From: Limnohabitans sp. T6-5
GTDB lineage: Bacteria; Pseudomonadota; Gammaproteobacteria; Burkholderiales; Burkholderiaceae_C
Reading direction: 5' to 3'
Assembly (NCBI RefSeq): GCF_003063315.1
Contig: NZ_NERV01000001.1
Location: 496,001-560,000 of the forward strand
DNA length: 64,000 nt
The translations under genes and the position numbers were made by a program. This document shows positions 51,676 to 60,545 of the stretch, one piece after another (position 1 is the first letter of the stretch; each line of letters starts with the position of its first letter). The notes beneath the pieces are model-generated. The model did no database searches. It worked only from the letters and a program-made list of their open reading frames with translations, and was not told the DNA's origin.

Positions 51676-53724
51676 TCAGCCCTGTTTAACCATCTCAAGC
51701 GCCGTTCGATAGCCCCCCACCCCCTTCACATAAGCCAACAATTCCCCAAAAAACGGATGCATGCAAAGCGTGGACGAATCACCCACCAGCAGCAGCTTGC
51801 GCCGTGCGCGGGTCATGCCCACGTTCATGCGGCGGATGTCAGACAGGAAGCCGATCTCGCCTTGGGGGTTGCTGCGCGTCAAGGTGATGGCAATGATGTC
51901 GCGCTCTTGGCCCTGAAACGAATCGACGGTGCCCACGCTGAGCCTGCGTTGCAGCAGCAAACAATTGAGCACTTCGCTGTCTTCGATGGCGTCTTTTAAA
52001 TAGTTGATTTGGGCGCGGTACGGTGCAATGACGCCGATGCTCAGCGGGGTGTGTTGGCGTTCGTCGTGTTCAGCGGCGTCGTAGGGCGCCAGCAGCTGCG
52101 CCAAGCGCTCCAGCAGCAAGTGGGCTTCTTCGGGGTTGGCGGTTGAACGGCTCTCAGGTATGGCCACTTCTTGATAACCACAGCCCGCCGTGTCGATGAA
52201 TTCCACCGGCAGGTCGGGTGCAAAGCGCAGGTCATAAGCCTCCAGGCCCGCGTAGCGCACGCTGGGGTGCGGCACCAGTTGGCCACCATAGAACTTCTCA
52301 GAGCTGAAGCCCATGATCTGCTCGTGCATGCGGTATTGCGTGGTGAGCATGCGGGCCGTGTTGGGTTGGCGCTGGATGCACTTTTCAAACAGGGTTTCGC
52401 GCAGGCCTTCGCGGGCGGCTTGTTCGCTTTTCACGGTGGGCGGCAGCTGGTGGTGGTCGCCCGCCAACACAATGCGCTGGCCCTTTGCAATGGGTATCCA
52501 GCAACCCGGCTCCAGGGCCTGGGCGGCTTCGTCAATGAAGACGGTCTCAAAGCTCAGGTGGCGCATGTGGCGGTGGCTGGCGCCCACCAGCGTGCAGGTG
52601 ATGACCTGCACCGATTCGAGCACGTCCTCGGTCATGAAGCGCTCCAAATCGTCGGCGGCTTGGCGCAGCGTGCGCGCTTCTTCACGCAGCTGTTGGCGGT
52701 GCTGTCGCCCCTCAAAACCAAAGTTGCGAACGCCTTCTTTGGCCAGTTCACTGGCGGTGTCTCGGTGCTGCTCAGCGGTTTGGCGCATCGCGTGCATCTT
52801 GGCGTAACTGGGGTGGGCCATCACACCGGCGTCGAGCGTGTGCTTGAGCAGCAGGTCCGACACGCGGCTGGGGTTGCCCATGCGGATCACGTTCACACCG
52901 CGCTCGGCCAGCTTTTCGGTCAGCAGGTCCACGGCGGTGTTGGAGGGGGCGCACACCAGCACGCGCCGTTCGCGCCGGATGGTTTCCAAAATGGCTTGCA
53001 CCAGCGTGGTGGTTTTGCCCGTGCCGGGCGGGCCATGGATGATGGCCACGTCTTGCGCCGTGACCACATGGCGCACCGCCGCCAGCTGCGAGTCGTTGAG
53101 CGCACTGGGGTAATACAGGTCGTCGGCTTGGGGCTCGCGAAAAGTTGCCTGCCGGGCGCCCAGCAACACGTCGCGCAGTTCGGCCAAGCGGTTGCCGTGT
53201 GCGGCCATGACCGCGCTCAGGGCCTGGTTCATCTCGCGGTAGCTGACCTCGTCAAAGGTCAGGTCAATGCCCAGCGTGCTGCCGTTTGGGGTGCTTCCGT
53301 TGAGGCTGCTGCCGTCCAGCACCCAGTCGGGCAGCGCTTCTTTGGTGGTGGCCAACAGCAGCTTGTTGCGCCGCACGCGGGTGACCACGCCGCTCACCAC
53401 GGGCCTGTCTGGCCCCGAGTAGCCGGGCGCATTGCTGAACAGCGCCGCAGCCGCCCCCACCTGGAACAAATGCAGGTCTTGCCGATGCGCCGGGCGCTCC
53501 AGCTCCAGCACCACCTTGCCCCCAAAACCGATGTCTTCTTGGGTGATGGTGACGGGGTACCAAGTCAGGCCACGCCGACGGCGCTCTTTGATGCTGGCAC
53601 TGGCGTTTTTGAGTTTGAACTGCGCATGGTCTTCCTGTTGCTCCAGCTGCATGAGCGCACACACATGGCGCAACTCACGTTCAACAGAAAGATGTGCGAT
53701 GGGGGTTGGGTCTTGATTGTTCAA
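51676..53724 (-). CDS. superfamily 1 helicase, Upf1/IGHMBP2-like
   Basis: A 682-residue helicase. Walker A HGPPGTGKTTTLVQAI, motif II VFIDEAAQALEP, motif III LAGDHHQLPPT, motif IV-V region QYRMHEQIMGF and [17 protein letters not shown], and motif [19 protein letters not shown] are all intact. The N-terminal ~130 residues form an OB-like domain (VVSGVVTRVRRNKLLLATT). It probably unwinds DNA or RNA. Its ATG overlaps the stop of fic-2 (ATGA), so the two form an operon. The 3' end is the source of three partial copies downstream. Confidence 0.92.
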   Translation of the reverse strand: MNNQDPTPIAHLSVERELRHVCALMQLEQQEDHAQFKLKNASASIKERRRRGLTWYPVTITQEDIGFGGKVVLELERPAHRQDLHLFQVGAAAALFSNAPGYSGPDRPVVSGVVTRVRRNKLLLATTKEALPDWVLDGSSLNGSTPNGSTLGIDLTFDEVSYREMNQALSAVMAAHGNRLAELRDVLLGARQATFREPQADDLYYPSALNDSQLAAVRHVVTAQDVAIIHGPPGTGKTTTLVQAILETIRRERRVLVCAPSNTAVDLLTEKLAERGVNVIRMGNPSRVSDLLLKHTLDAGVMAHPSYAKMHAMRQTAEQHRDTASELAKEGVRNFGFEGRQHRQQLREEARTLRQAADDLERFMTEDVLESVQVITCTLVGASHRHMRHLSFETVFIDEAAQALEPGCWIPIAKGQRIVLAGDHHQLPPTVKSEQAAREGLRETLFEKCIQRQPNTARMLTTQYRMHEQIMGFSSEKFYGGQLVPHPSVRYAGLEAYDLRFAPDLPVEFIDTAGCGYQEVAIPESRSTANPEEAHLLLERLAQLLAPYDAAEHDERQHTPLSIGVIAPYRAQINYLKDAIEDSEVLNCLLLQRRLSVGTVDSFQGQERDIIAITLTRSNPQGEIGFLSDIRRMNVGMTRARRKLLLVGDSSTLCMHPFFGELLAYVKGVGGYRTALEMVKQG

Positions 53725-54926
53725 TCAGCCGCACCATCAGCTTTCCCGCTGGCTTTGCCCAACTTGGCTTCGTCCTCGGCCCAGCCTTCAATGGATGGGT
53801 AATAACGTGTTGAGCGACCGTCACCGTACCGGGTGAGCAGCCCAAGCCGTTCCAGCTCAATCAGGTCACGGGCTGCCGTGGGTGTGGAGGTTTGTGCGAT
53901 GCGTTCGTGTTTGCGCGTTGTCATGCCGCCTTCGTAACCTTTGGGGCCAGCGTCCAGCAGCTTCTTCATGGTTTTTTGCTGACGCTCATTGAGCGATACC
54001 GATGCCATTTGGACCTGAAACCGAATGCGCTGAATGGCCGAATCGATGGTGCGGTTGGCGAACTCACTGGCCAGCGTGACTTGTTCCAGCATCCATTCGA
54101 CCCATGCCGTCACGTCCATGCTTTTGGAACGCTGCGCTCGCTCCAGCTCGCTGTAATACCGGTCTTTGCAGGACTCGATTTGCCGCGAAAGCGTCACGAT
54201 GCGCCCAGGCTGCCCCATGTCTTGGCCCATTGCCAGTTGCAAGATGGCCCGACCTAGGCGCCCATTGCCATCGTCAAACGGGTGCAGCGTCTCGAACCAC
54301 AGATGCGAGACAGCGGCACGCACCAGGCCGTCCATGGGCTGCGGCCCCACCTTAGGCTGGGTTTGGTTGAACCAAGTCAAAAAAGCGTCCACTTGGCTAG
54401 CCAGGCCTTCAGCAGGGGGCGCGGCGTAATGCACCTTGCTGTGGTCCACGGCCCCGCTGACGATCTCCATGGGCACAGAACGCATTGCACCCACATCAAT
54501 GCGCTGCATGCCCGAAAACCCAGTCGGGAAAAGCGCCGCGTGCCAGCTGCACAGCCGCTCCAGCGTCAAGGGTGCGTCGGTGTTGAGGGTGGCGTCTTGC
54601 AGCACATCGATCAGTCCCTCGATGTTGCGCCTGCCTTCGCGCACGGGGGCACCAGACGTGTCCAGCCCCAAGCGCCGGGCCACGGAGGAGCGAACGCTTT
54701 CAGGGTCCAGCTTTTCGCCTTCAATGGCAGAGGTGGTCAATGCCTCTTGCGTCAGCGAGTCGCGGATGTGGGGCTGCAGCCCTTCCAAGCCGATCGCCTC
54801 GGCTTTGCCCAAAAGAACCCCTTGGGCGTTTCTTGCCACAGCCAAGAGGCCCTGGACCCTTTGAGCGTCAAACGCCAGTGCTGGCCACTCAGGCAACTGC
54901 CAAATCCAGCGCTGATATGATTTCAT
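53721..54926 (-). CDS. Fic-family protein (fic-2), canonical motif
   Basis: A 401-residue Fic protein with the full HPFDDGNGRLGR motif (H215-R226) expected for AMP transfer. An N-terminal inhibitory helix carries SAIEG (S66-G70), the class II autoinhibition signature. The C-terminal ~80 residues form a winged helix (MTTRKHERIAQTSTPTAARDLIELERLGLLTRYG), so DNA binding and self-regulation are likely; a strong dyad overlaps its promoter. It is unrelated in detail to fic-1 at 39236. It precedes the helicase in one operon. Confidence 0.9.
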   Translation of the reverse strand: MKSYQRWIWQLPEWPALAFDAQRVQGLLAVARNAQGVLLGKAEAIGLEGLQPHIRDSLTQEALTTSAIEGEKLDPESVRSSVARRLGLDTSGAPVREGRRNIEGLIDVLQDATLNTDAPLTLERLCSWHAALFPTGFSGMQRIDVGAMRSVPMEIVSGAVDHSKVHYAAPPAEGLASQVDAFLTWFNQTQPKVGPQPMDGLVRAAVSHLWFETLHPFDDGNGRLGRAILQLAMGQDMGQPGRIVTLSRQIESCKDRYYSELERAQRSKSMDVTAWVEWMLEQVTLASEFANRTIDSAIQRIRFQVQMASVSLNERQQKTMKKLLDAGPKGYEGGMTTRKHERIAQTSTPTAARDLIELERLGLLTRYGDGRSTRYYPSIEGWAEDEAKLGKASGKADGAAD

Positions 54927-54933
54927 GGATTAA

Positions 54934-54954
54934 TCATATCAATTTATGATATGA
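54934..54954. promoter_or_regulatory. palindromic operator upstream of fic-2
   Basis: TCATATCA-N5-TGATATGA, perfect 8-bp arms, eight bases upstream of the fic-2 ATG, with a third copy of TGATATGA inside the first codons (54913-54920). Confidence 0.65.
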
Positions 54955-54986
54955 ATAGAAGGAAAATCGGATCATCAGCCCCGGTT

Positions 54987-55415
54987 TTAATCGCCCGCCT
55001 GCGCAGATGCGGGCAAGCCAAAGACCCGGTCGAAGCACCAGGTGAAGGCGATGGCATAAAAGAAAAAGAACGCCAGCAGACCCAGGTTGGCGACCAGGGC
55101 AGCGGTGAGCGTAATGTCCAGCCACAGCGACATGACGGGCAAAAGAATGATCACCAAGCCACCTTCAAAACCGGCCCCGTGGGCCAGCCGCCTGACCAAG
55201 GAACGGCCGCGCACGGATTGGCGCGACTCCCAGCGCTCAAAGAGCCAGTTGAAGGCGTAATTCCACGTCAGTGCAATGCTCGACAACACAACCGCCAGGC
55301 CGAATGTGGAGGCAGGCGACTTGTCAAAGGCCAGACTCAACACCGGCCCGACCACGGCGATGGCAATGGCCTCGTACAAAAGGGCCTGAAGCACGCGGCG
55401 GGTGGTGGGGGACAT
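54987..55415 (-). CDS. PACE-family multidrug efflux transporter
   Basis: A 142-residue inner-membrane protein with two tandem repeats of two helices each, as in AceI-type chlorhexidine/biocide exporters. Typical segments are RRVLQALLYEAIAIAVVGP, LSSIALTWNYAFNWLFERWE and AHGAGFEGGLVIILLPVMSLWL with the key Glu in the first helix. It likely exports cationic biocides or short diamines by proton exchange. It lies beside the fic-2 operon on the same strand, with a separate promoter likely. Confidence 0.88.
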   Translation of the reverse strand: MSPTTRRVLQALLYEAIAIAVVGPVLSLAFDKSPASTFGLAVVLSSIALTWNYAFNWLFERWESRQSVRGRSLVRRLAHGAGFEGGLVIILLPVMSLWLDITLTAALVANLGLLAFFFFYAIAFTWCFDRVFGLPASAQAGD

Positions 55416-55469
55416 GTTGGGGAACGGGGTGATGAGTGCGGTGAGGTGGGCGGCTAGGCGTTGCAGGCC

Positions 55470-55721
55470 TCAAGAAGACAACACGTCCTGCTCTTCAGGC
55501 GCTTGCCCGCCTTGACGGCTTAAGAATGCCAGTGCGGCATTCACATCGCCACGTTGGGCACGTTGAGCAAAGTAGTCGGCCGTTTTCATGGCCGATAGCT
55601 TTTCTGCCACGGCACTCACAATGAATTGGTTCAAGGTTGTGCCGTCTTCACGGGCTACTTGTTCTGCCCCTGCCTTCAGTGACAGCGGCAAACGCAGTGC
55701 GTAATTGCTTTGAGTTCCCAT
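55470..55721 (-). CDS. ribbon-helix-helix antitoxin, HicB/Arc type
   Basis: An 83-residue protein: YALRLPLSLKAGAEQVAREDGTTLNQFIVSAVAEKLSAM is a ribbon-helix-helix domain, followed by a tail (YFAQRAQRGDVNAALAFLSRQ). Such antitoxins commonly pair with a PIN-type toxin encoded just upstream. Here only the last codons of such a toxin remain (55723-55797). GGAG precedes the ATG. Confidence 0.8.
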   Translation of the reverse strand: MGTQSNYALRLPLSLKAGAEQVAREDGTTLNQFIVSAVAEKLSAMKTADYFAQRAQRGDVNAALAFLSRQGGQAPEEQDVLSS

Positions 55722-55722
55722 A

Positions 55723-55797
55723 TCAGGCTCCTTGAAAAAATTGCCGTGGTGTCATGACACCGATGCCAAACTTGCTCAAATGCTGTCCCGTGACCAT
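55723..55797 (-). pseudogene. 3' remnant of a PIN-family toxin gene
   Basis: A 24-codon frame (VTGQHLSKFGIGVMTPRQFFQGA) resembling the C-terminal strand of PIN_3-type toxins (typically ...TGD...L...G..I.TP.QF). It ends one base before the RHH antitoxin start and is cut by the queF 3' region. Identification rests on a short stretch and on the gene order. Confidence 0.5.
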
Positions 55798-55807
55798 GAG
55801 TCCCAAT

Positions 55808-56653
55808 TCACTGCCGCGCCGTGCGCACATTGGGTGGCAACTTGCCCGGCGCGCTGGTGCGCCACGGGTTGATGTCCAGCCCGCCGCGGCGGGTGTAGCG
55901 AGCGTACACCGTGAGCTGAGTGGGTTGGCAGCGGGTCCAGATGTCCATGAAGATGCGTTCGACACATTGCTCATGGAACTCGTTGTGGTTGCGAAAGCTC
56001 ACGATGTATTGCAGCAAGCCCGCTTGCTCGATCTGCGGGCCGCTGTAGGTGATTTGCACGCTGCCCCAGTCGGGCTGGCCGGTGACCAGGCAATTGCTTT
56101 TGAGCAAGTGGCTGACCAGGGTTTCGGTCACGGGCAGTTCTTCGGCGTTGGCGCTCAGCAGGTCCGGCGCGGGCTCGTAACGCGTGCACTCAATGTCCAT
56201 GCGGTCCAGGTTCAAGCCGTCGAGTTCGTGCACAGGTTCGGCGTCAAACTGTTCCTGCAGCAGCAGCTTCACGCCCACGCTGGCTTGCACCGCGCCGCCG
56301 TGCCAGATGGCGGCGCTGATGTCGCGGCGAATCATGTCGCGCACTGCGTCAGCGCTTTCCAAGCGGGTGTTGTTGAAGCTGTTGAGGTAGAGCTTGAAGG
56401 ATTTGCTTTCCACAATGTGTGTGCTCTCGGCGGGCACGGTGATGTGCGCCAGCGCCACTTGCGGCTTACCCTTGGTATTGAGCCATGACAGCTCAAACGC
56501 GGTCCACAAGTCGGCCCCAAAAAACACGGGCTGACCGGTGACACCGATCTCTGCACGCTTGGTGGCACGGGGAATGGGGAACAGCAAACCCGCGTCATAC
56601 TGGTCCACATAGGCGCTGGATTTGCCCAACTGCGATTGTTCTGGCGAATTCAT
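55808..56653 (-). CDS. queF: NADPH-dependent 7-cyano-7-deazaguanine reductase
   Basis: Reduces preQ0 to preQ1 in queuosine biosynthesis for tRNA. The 281 residues match the long (YqcD/E. coli) QueF form. Visible are [16 protein letters not shown] (NADPH-binding QueF motif), the catalytic Cys region in [15 protein letters not shown] and the C-terminal [23 protein letters not shown] segment ([20 protein letters not shown]). Its ATG overlaps the stop of yaaA (ATGA); the two form one operon. Confidence 0.95.
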   Translation of the reverse strand: MNSPEQSQLGKSSAYVDQYDAGLLFPIPRATKRAEIGVTGQPVFFGADLWTAFELSWLNTKGKPQVALAHITVPAESTHIVESKSFKLYLNSFNNTRLESADAVRDMIRRDISAAIWHGGAVQASVGVKLLLQEQFDAEPVHELDGLNLDRMDIECTRYEPAPDLLSANAEELPVTETLVSHLLKSNCLVTGQPDWGSVQITYSGPQIEQAGLLQYIVSFRNHNEFHEQCVERIFMDIWTRCQPTQLTVYARYTRRGGLDINPWRTSAPGKLPPNVRTARQ

Positions 56654-57426
56654 GCTTGCACCTTGCGACGGAAAACGAGTCGGTCCGGCTCGGACACCTG
56701 GGGGTCGTAGGCGTAGCCTTCCAGATCAAAACCCAGCAGGCCTTCGGGGTGGGTGATCTTGTTTTGGATGGCATAGCGCGCCATCAAGCCCCGCGCACGC
56801 TTGGCGTTGAAGCTGATGATCTTGTATTTGCCACCCTTGAAGTCTTCAAACACGCATTCAATCACCCGTGCCTTGAGGGTTTTGCGGTCCACCGACTTGA
56901 AGTACTCCTGCGATGCCAGGTTAACGATGACCGGGGTTTTGTCTTTGGCCAGCTGGGCGTTCAGGTACTCGGCAATTTGCGGCCCCCAGAACTTGTAGAG
57001 GTTGCTGCCCTTGTCGGTTTGCAGCGTGGTGCCCATTTCCAGGCGGTAGGGCTGCATCCAGTCCAGCGGGCGCAGCACGCCGTACAAGCCACTCAAAATG
57101 CCCACATGGGTTTGCGCCCACTCCAGGTCTTGCGCTGACAAGGTCTTGGCGTCCAGGCCTTCATACACATCGCCATTGAAGGCCAGCACGGCTTGCTTGG
57201 CGTTCTTGGCGGTGAACTTGGGCGTCCAGGCTTCGTAGCGGGCCACGTTCAGGGCCGACAGCGCGTCGGACAAGTCCATCAGCTCGGCGATTTGCTGGGG
57301 CGACTTCTGGCGCAGCACCTCGATCAGGGCCTGCGATTGCGGCACGAACTGGGGCAGCGTGTGGGGCACGCCTGCGGCGGGGGTTTCGTAATCCAGAGAT
57401 TTGGCGGGTGACAATAAGAACAACAT
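56650..57426 (-). CDS. yaaA: peroxide stress protein YaaA
   Basis: DUF328/UPF0246 family protein of 258 residues that limits intracellular iron and DNA damage during peroxide stress in E. coli. It starts [16 protein letters not shown], matching the E. coli MLILISPAKTLDYQSP, and keeps [34 protein letters not shown] and [18 protein letters not shown] lies nine bases before the ATG. The start codon overlaps that of truC on the other strand. Confidence 0.94.
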   Translation of the reverse strand: MLFLLSPAKSLDYETPAAGVPHTLPQFVPQSQALIEVLRQKSPQQIAELMDLSDALSALNVARYEAWTPKFTAKNAKQAVLAFNGDVYEGLDAKTLSAQDLEWAQTHVGILSGLYGVLRPLDWMQPYRLEMGTTLQTDKGSNLYKFWGPQIAEYLNAQLAKDKTPVIVNLASQEYFKSVDRKTLKARVIECVFEDFKGGKYKIISFNAKRARGLMARYAIQNKITHPEGLLGFDLEGYAYDPQVSEPDRLVFRRKVQA

Positions 57427-58135
57427 GCTCGACATCCTTTACCTGGACGATTATCTCGCCATCGTCAACAAACCCGCCGGCTGGTTGGTGCATCGCACGC
57501 CGCTCGACAAGGGTGAAACCCGCTTTGTGCTGCAAACCCTGCGCGACCAAATCGGGCAACACGTCTGGCCCGTGCACCGCTTGGACAAAGGCACCAGTGG
57601 CGTGCTGGTGTTTGCCCTGAGTGCCGAGGTGGCCCGCACGCTGGGGCAGGCTTTTGAAACCGGCGATGGCCTGCACAAGGAGTACCGCGCCATCGTGCGC
57701 GGCTGGCCCTTGGACGAAGGCCTGATTGACCACCCCTTGAAGCGCATGCCCGACGACATGCGCACCGAGCGCGAAGAAATCCAGCCCGCCCAAACGCGCT
57801 ACACCACGCTGCGCCGGGGCGAGCTGCCCATTGCACAGGGCGACTTTGCCAGCCTGCGCTGGGCCGAAGTGCAGCTCCAACCCCTGACGGGCCGTCGCCA
57901 CCAGCTGCGCCGCCACATGAAGCACATCGCCCACCCCATCATTGGCGACGCGACGCACGGCAAGGGGCCGCTCAACCGGGCGGTGGCTGAGTTACTTGGG
58001 CTGCAGCGGCTCTGGCTACACGCTGAAAGCTTGGAATTGCCGCACCCGGTCAGCGGGCAGCAGTTGCGTTTGGCAGCGCCGCTGCCCAGCGAATGGGCGG
58101 TTTGGGATGCTTTTGCCATGCGGGCATACGGCTGA
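57425..58135 (+). CDS. truC: tRNA pseudouridine(65) synthase
   Basis: RluA-family enzyme of 236 residues that converts U65 of tRNA to pseudouridine. Start [24 protein letters not shown] matches E. coli TruC residue for residue in pattern. The catalytic Asp lies in [33 protein letters not shown] and [13 protein letters not shown] complete the fold. The ribosome site is weak and lies inside yaaA. A cluster of inverted GC-rich repeats follows the stop. Confidence 0.93.
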   Translation: MLDILYLDDYLAIVNKPAGWLVHRTPLDKGETRFVLQTLRDQIGQHVWPVHRLDKGTSGVLVFALSAEVARTLGQAFETGDGLHKEYRAIVRGWPLDEGLIDHPLKRMPDDMRTEREEIQPAQTRYTTLRRGELPIAQGDFASLRWAEVQLQPLTGRRHQLRRHMKHIAHPIIGDATHGKGPLNRAVAELLGLQRLWLHAESLELPHPVSGQQLRLAAPLPSEWAVWDAFAMRAYG

Positions 58136-58149
58136 ATTCTGAAAACCTT

Positions 58150-58265
58150 CGCGACGGGGGCGTCGCTCCCACATGGGTACTGCGCCCCATTTTTGTGGGA
58201 GCCCCGCCCTCGGGGCGATGGGTGGTGGTGCGCAAGGCTTTTCGCGACGTGGGCGTCGCTCCCAC
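58150..58265. repeat. cluster of three REP-like hairpins of a second family
   Basis: CGCGACGGGGGCGTCGCTCCCAC at 58150, an oppositely oriented GTGGGAGCCCCGCCCTCGGGGC at about 58195, and CGCGACGTGGGCGTCGCTCCCAC at 58243. Each has an internal stem (CGACG/CGTCG or GCCCCG/CGGGGC) and a GTGGGAGC foot, like REPs of Pseudomonas. They fill most of the 256-bp spacer between truC and the OYE gene. Confidence 0.75.
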
Positions 58266-58391
58266 AAGGGTAAATCCCCACAGCGGGGGCGGTTGTCACC
58301 CAACGGATAACGTTCGGCTCGGTTTTCCATAAGATGCCGAACTCGGACGATATCGTGCGCCAAGCTTCTACAAACCGCGACGACCCATTTC

Positions 58392-59513
58392 ATGAGCCTG
58401 CTTTTCACGCCTTTCACCTTCGAAGCACCAGCTGGCCCGCTCACCTTGCCCAACCGCATAGTGATCGCGCCCATGTGCCAGTACTCAGCGATTGACGGCC
58501 AAGCCAACGACTGGCACCTGACGCACTGGACCAACCTGCTCAACAGCGGCGCGGGCATGCTGACCCTGGAGGCCACGGCCATCTCGCCCGAAGGCCGCAT
58601 CAGCCCTGGCTGCCTGGGCCTGTGGGACGACGCCACGGCGCAAGCCTTGAGCGACAAGCTCCAACGCGCCCGGCGGCTGGCGCCTCAGATGCCTGTGTGC
58701 ATCCAGGTCAGCCATGCAGGGCGCAAAGCGTCGAGCGCCGAGCCTTGGAACGGCGGCATGCTGATCAAGCCGCAAAACGGCGGTTGGCAGCCGCTGGCCC
58801 CCAGCGCCCTGCCCCATTTGCCGCAAGAAGCTCCGCCAACCGCCATGTCGCTGGCCGATTTGGAGAAGGTCAAAAAGGATTTCATCTACACCGCCAAGCA
58901 AGCGCAAGCCATGGGCATCGAGGCGCTGGAGCTGCACGCTGCGCACGGCTACCTGCTGCACCAGTTCCTGTCACCCCTGTCCAACCAGCGCACCGACGCC
59001 TACGGCGGCAGCTTTGAGAACCGCATCCGCTTTGTGATGGAGGTGTTCTATGACGTGCGCCAAGCCTTCAGCGGCACGCTGGGCATCCGCATCTCGGGCA
59101 CCGACTGGGTCGAGGGCGGCTGGACGATTGACGAAACATGCGAACTGGCCGCCCAGATCAAGCAGGCCGGTGCGCAATTTGTGCACATTTCGTCCGGCGG
59201 GGTGTCGCCCCTGCAAAAAATCCCGGTCGGCCCCGAATACCAAGTGCACCTGGCCAAAGCCGTCAAGGAACGCTCGGGGCTGACCACCTTTGCCGTAGGC
59301 ATGATCACCGAGCCAGCACAGGCCGAAGCCGTGTTGCAGCGCGGTGATGCCGACCTGGTGGCCTTGGCCAGGGCCTTCCTGTACAAGCCCCGCTGGGGCT
59401 GGGAAGCCGCCGCCGCACTGGGCGGCCAGGTGAAGGCCCAGTCAGCCTATTGGCGCTGCCTGCCCCGCGAGGCCGCTGGCATTTTTGGCGATGTCAAGAT
59501 CGGCATGCGTTGA
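58392..59513 (+). CDS. NADH:flavin oxidoreductase, old yellow enzyme family (YqjM-like)
   Basis: FMN-dependent ene-reductase of 373 residues. The N-terminal NRIVIAPMCQYSA contains the YqjM-type Cys, QVSHAGRKAS carries the substrate-binding His region, EALELHAAHGYLLHQFLSPLSNQRTDAYGGSFENR is the family signature, and RISGTDWVEGG, GMITEPAQAEAVL and ALARAFLYKPRW follow. It reduces activated C=C bonds of enones, nitro compounds or xenobiotics. Closest group: thermophilic-like OYEs. Confidence 0.93.
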   Translation: MSLLFTPFTFEAPAGPLTLPNRIVIAPMCQYSAIDGQANDWHLTHWTNLLNSGAGMLTLEATAISPEGRISPGCLGLWDDATAQALSDKLQRARRLAPQMPVCIQVSHAGRKASSAEPWNGGMLIKPQNGGWQPLAPSALPHLPQEAPPTAMSLADLEKVKKDFIYTAKQAQAMGIEALELHAAHGYLLHQFLSPLSNQRTDAYGGSFENRIRFVMEVFYDVRQAFSGTLGIRISGTDWVEGGWTIDETCELAAQIKQAGAQFVHISSGGVSPLQKIPVGPEYQVHLAKAVKERSGLTTFAVGMITEPAQAEAVLQRGDADLVALARAFLYKPRWGWEAAAALGGQVKAQSAYWRCLPREAAGIFGDVKIGMR

Positions 59514-59521
59514 CGACAAAC

Positions 59522-59633
59522 GTCGGACTTGAAGGTACCGACCTCCAAGGCGATACCCGTAGGTCGGCGGCTTCAGCCCCGACATGGGCCTGCGCCAAAG
59601 CCAAAAACGTCGGAGCTGAAGGTGCCGACCTAC
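59522..59633. repeat. divergent GTAG-family palindromes with compensatory stem changes
   Basis: Three hairpins: B-like (59522-59546), A-like (59559-59583) and B-like (59609-59633). The A-like copy reads GTAGGTCGGCGGCTTCAGCCCCGAC: both sides of its inner stem differ from the arrays (GGTC/GACC becomes GGCT/AGCC) so pairing is kept. They lie in the convergent spacer between the OYE and hydrolase genes. Confidence 0.75.
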
Positions 59634-59678
59634 AAGACTGTCCAGTTAGTCGGTAGCTTCAGCCAGGGCGTGATTTTT

Positions 59679-60545
59679 TCAAAGACGGATCAATTCACCC
59701 GCCAAGGTGTTCAATCGGCTGCCAGGTTTGGTCAATTCGGTGACCACGCTGAAGTGGTTCTGGCCCGGCAAGTCTTCACACACCGGAACCGTCTTCGGCC
59801 CCCAGGCTTGATGAATCAAGCGGTTGTGCCGCAAAAATTCCGGGCTCTCGTCAGCACCCACCACCGTGTAAAGAACGCCTTTGCGAGGGCGCTGCCATCT
59901 GGCAGGGCTGGCCATGCGCACATGGGCGGGGGTGATGCGCAAATCCGCCTGTACAAAAGGCGTTTTGCGCACCGGTTCCAAATCAAACAGGCCGGAGATT
60001 GACAGGGCCTTGCGCACCAGGCCTGCTGGCAAATCTCGGCCCACGGCCTTCCAGTTGCACGCCAGCAACATGACCGCCAAATGGCCGCCTGCCGAATGCC
60101 CGATGACAGTGATGTTGTCGCGATCACCGCCGTATTGCGCAATGTGCCGCCAGACCCAAGCCGTGGCTTTGGCCATCTGCAAGGCGATGTCGGGCACGGT
60201 GACGGGCTGCTCTTCAGTGCCTGGGCAAAGTGCGTAATTGACAACCACCGTGCAAGCACCCATGTCATGCAATGCGGGGGCCACAAAAGAATGGTCTGCT
60301 TTGTCCAGGCTGCGCCAGTAGCCGCCGTGAATGAATATCACCACAGGCGCGTCTTTTTTCTTTGCAGGGAAGATGTCCAGCGTTTCCTTCGGCCCGTCCC
60401 CGTAAGGCACGTCGAGTGTGCACTCAAGGGCTTCACGGGCCTGGGCCGAGGCGTTCATCCAATGCGCAAAGTGGTCCGCAAAATCCGGCACCAGTGCACG
60501 GTTGTTGTACATGCGGTCATGCCAGGCGGCGTCTTTGAGGGCCAT
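59679..60545 (-). CDS. alpha/beta hydrolase, arylformamidase/esterase-like
   Basis: A 288-residue hydrolase. The oxyanion motif HGGYWRS (as in HGGXW of kynurenine formamidases), the nucleophile GHSAGGHLAVML, an Asp in GADESPEF and the His in GQNHFSVV form the catalytic set. The YNNRALVPDFADHFAHW start also matches this family. AGGAGA precedes ATG 60545; an earlier ATG (60575) is less likely. N-formylkynurenine or a small ester are possible substrates; no other kynurenine-pathway genes are near. Confidence 0.85.
   Translation of the reverse strand: MALKDAAWHDRMYNNRALVPDFADHFAHWMNASAQAREALECTLDVPYGDGPKETLDIFPAKKKDAPVVIFIHGGYWRSLDKADHSFVAPALHDMGACTVVVNYALCPGTEEQPVTVPDIALQMAKATAWVWRHIAQYGGDRDNITVIGHSAGGHLAVMLLACNWKAVGRDLPAGLVRKALSISGLFDLEPVRKTPFVQADLRITPAHVRMASPARWQRPRKGVLYTVVGADESPEFLRHNRLIHQAWGPKTVPVCEDLPGQNHFSVVTELTKPGSRLNTLAGELIRL

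Noticed and set aside
52171..53802. 543-codon plus-strand frame opposite the helicase
   Set aside because: Shadow frame; the helicase strand has all seven motifs.
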